NCBI RefSeq assembly: GCF_001665625.1
Contig: NZ_LZSY01000075.1
Coordinates: 1 to 36,862, forward strand
Source of the DNA: Mycolicibacterium peregrinum
Lineage (GTDB): Bacteria > Actinomycetota > Actinomycetes > Mycobacteriales > Mycobacteriaceae
Direction: 5' to 3'
DNA: 36,862 nucleotides
Numbering within the stretch: position 1 is the first letter of the stretch; each line of letters begins with the position of its first letter. This document shows, in pieces, positions 35,966 to 36,862 of the stretch. Under the pieces are notes generated by a model. It had not been told where the DNA came from. It worked only from the letters and a program-made list of their open reading frames with translations, and made no database searches. The translations under genes were made by a program, and so were the position numbers.

Positions 35966-36460
35966 ATGCCCCAGTTCACTCTGGAACCCGCGGACGCCGA
36001 CTTCTTCACGACGGCGCCGCACATCTTCACCTATCACGAGCGGTTCGCCGCACCGCCGGAAAAGGTGTGGGAATCGCTGGTCTCCGATGAGTCTCTGGCC
36101 GCCTGGGGCCCGTCGGTCAACAAGGTCGAGTGGCTGTCGCCGCGGCCGTTCGGCGTCGGCACCTCCCGCGAGGTGACGCTGGCACCCGGGGTCGTTCGGG
36201 TGCACGAGACGTTCTTCCGGTGGGAGGAGGGCCGGCGGTACTCGTTCACCGTCGACCACGCCAACATTCCGTCGCTGCGCCGGTTCGCCGAGGACTACCT
36301 GGTAGAGCCCGCGGGCGACGGAGAAACGCAGTTCACCTGGATCGTGGCGATCGAGCCGAAGCCGTTGTTCGCGATCCCGTTCAAGGGGCTGGCGCCGGTG
36401 GTCAAAGCAGCGTTCGGGCGCCTGGCCTCCGACGGCGGGCGCTATTTCGCCCGAGTGTGA
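35966..36460 (+). CDS. SRPBCC (START/polyketide-cyclase-like) protein
   Basis: 164 residues from ATG 35966 (MPQFTLEPAD). HERFAAPPEKVWESLVSDESLAAW is the first strand and helix of the fold (read in two parts), followed by GVGTSREVTLAPG and the long C-terminal helix LAPVVKAAFGRLASDGG. This fold binds a hydrophobic ligand. Function unknown. It is 36 bp upstream of the thioesterase gene and probably co-transcribed with it. Confidence 0.85.
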   Translation: MPQFTLEPADADFFTTAPHIFTYHERFAAPPEKVWESLVSDESLAAWGPSVNKVEWLSPRPFGVGTSREVTLAPGVVRVHETFFRWEEGRRYSFTVDHANIPSLRRFAEDYLVEPAGDGETQFTWIVAIEPKPLFAIPFKGLAPVVKAAFGRLASDGGRYFARV

Positions 36461-36496
36461 CCGAGGTCCCAACCAAGCAGTTGATAGCGTCGGCCG

Positions 36497-36862
36497 ATGG
36501 CCGCGCTGAGCTGGATCGCCGAACTGTTGCAGTTCGATCGCGATGGTGATGACTTCTGCATTCGGGAACCGCGCAGAGGGGCGACCGAGCGGCTGTTCGG
36601 TGGGCTGATCGCCGCCCAATCACTGGGCGTGGCCGGGGCCACCGTCGATGGCGGCAAGCGTCCGCAATCGCTACACGCCTACTTCGTCCGCGGCGGCCGC
36701 TACGACGCCGACGTCGAGTTCCACGTCGACCGCACCCGCGACGGACGCGCGTTCGCGACCCGGCACGTCACCGCCAGCCAGGACGGCAAGGTGATCCTGG
36801 AGATGCTGGCGTCGTTCCATCAACCCGAGCCCGGTCTGGACTGGTCCCCCGACGGCGTCCCG
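36497..36862 (+). CDS. Acyl-CoA thioesterase II (TesB-like), 3' end outside window
   Basis: 122 residues are visible from ATG 36497 (MAALSWIAELLQFD) to the window end. The first hotdog fold of TesB is recognisable: ERLFGGLIAAQSLGVAGATV, then SLHAYFVRGGRYDADVEF and the RDGRAFATRHVTASQDGKVI strand pair. It should hydrolyse acyl-CoA to fatty acid and CoA. The second hotdog domain lies beyond the window. Confidence 0.9.
   Translation, partial: MAALSWIAELLQFDRDGDDFCIREPRRGATERLFGGLIAAQSLGVAGATVDGGKRPQSLHAYFVRGGRYDADVEFHVDRTRDGRAFATRHVTASQDGKVILEMLASFHQPEPGLDWSPDGVP

Overview
The window is chromosomal DNA from a high-GC actinobacterium, almost certainly a non-tuberculous Mycobacterium (Mycolicibacterium-like). 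From about 3.6 to 30.8 kb the gene order matches, as I remember it, the M. tuberculosis block Rv3659c-Rv3684: CpaF-like ATPase, ssd, HAD phosphatase, Rv3662c, acs, S1 protease, holin-like protein, ephE, marP, NUDIX, thioredoxin-like, nth, Rv3675, crp, MBL hydrolase, RidA, DUF4177 protein, bagA, bagB, whiB4, ponA2, phosphoesterase, cds1 and tRNA-Pro. The dpp transporter genes (Rv3663c-Rv3666c) are absent between the Rv3662c homologue and acs. All identifications come from reading the sequence and from recalled family knowledge; no database search was run.

Layout. 0-2.4 kb: the C-terminal part of an MmpL transporter with a strongly C-rich coding strand. It converges on a CpaF/TadA-type ATPase whose C-terminus is lost; the Tad pilus genes expected behind it are missing. 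3.6-6.4 kb: ssd and the HAD phosphatase, with two structured RNAs in the flanking gaps: a 6C/B11-like RNA on the minus strand and an Ms1/MTS2823-like RNA on the plus strand, the latter with a CRP-like palindrome inside its promoter. 6.4-19.8 kb: conserved core genes, including the nth-to-marP operon, crp, and the paired Get3-like ATPases bagA/bagB. 19.8-25.1 kb: an accessory minus-strand cluster inserted between bagB and whiB4, made of a PucR-type regulator, a fold-III PLP decarboxylase, an APC amino-acid permease and a class-A-like serine hydrolase. It looks like amino-acid uptake and decarboxylation. 25.2-30.5 kb: whiB4, ponA2, a metallophosphoesterase and cds1.

The most interesting part is a 3.5-kb insertion at tRNA-Pro(CGG), bounded by 51-bp perfect direct repeats (30741-30791 and 34284-34334) that copy the 3' end of the tRNA from the anticodon arm onward. 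Inside is a minus-strand cassette: an EspC-like small protein with a YxxxD type VII secretion motif, a 634-residue polymorphic toxin, and a 99-residue putative immunity protein. The toxin C-terminus carries what I read as the four catalytic landmarks of the CD38/ADP-ribosyl-cyclase family (W514, E548, W572, E605) in a compact, Cys-free form. The inferred system is a type VII-delivered NAD-consuming toxin with its secretion partner and antidote, mobilised into a tRNA gene. The toxin tip and immunity gene are about 47-50% G+C in sampled lines, far below the host genes.

34.3-36.9 kb: host sequence resumes with a small exported protein preceded by a perfect palindrome, a membrane Ser/Thr kinase, a SRPBCC protein and the start of an acyl-CoA thioesterase II cut by the window edge.
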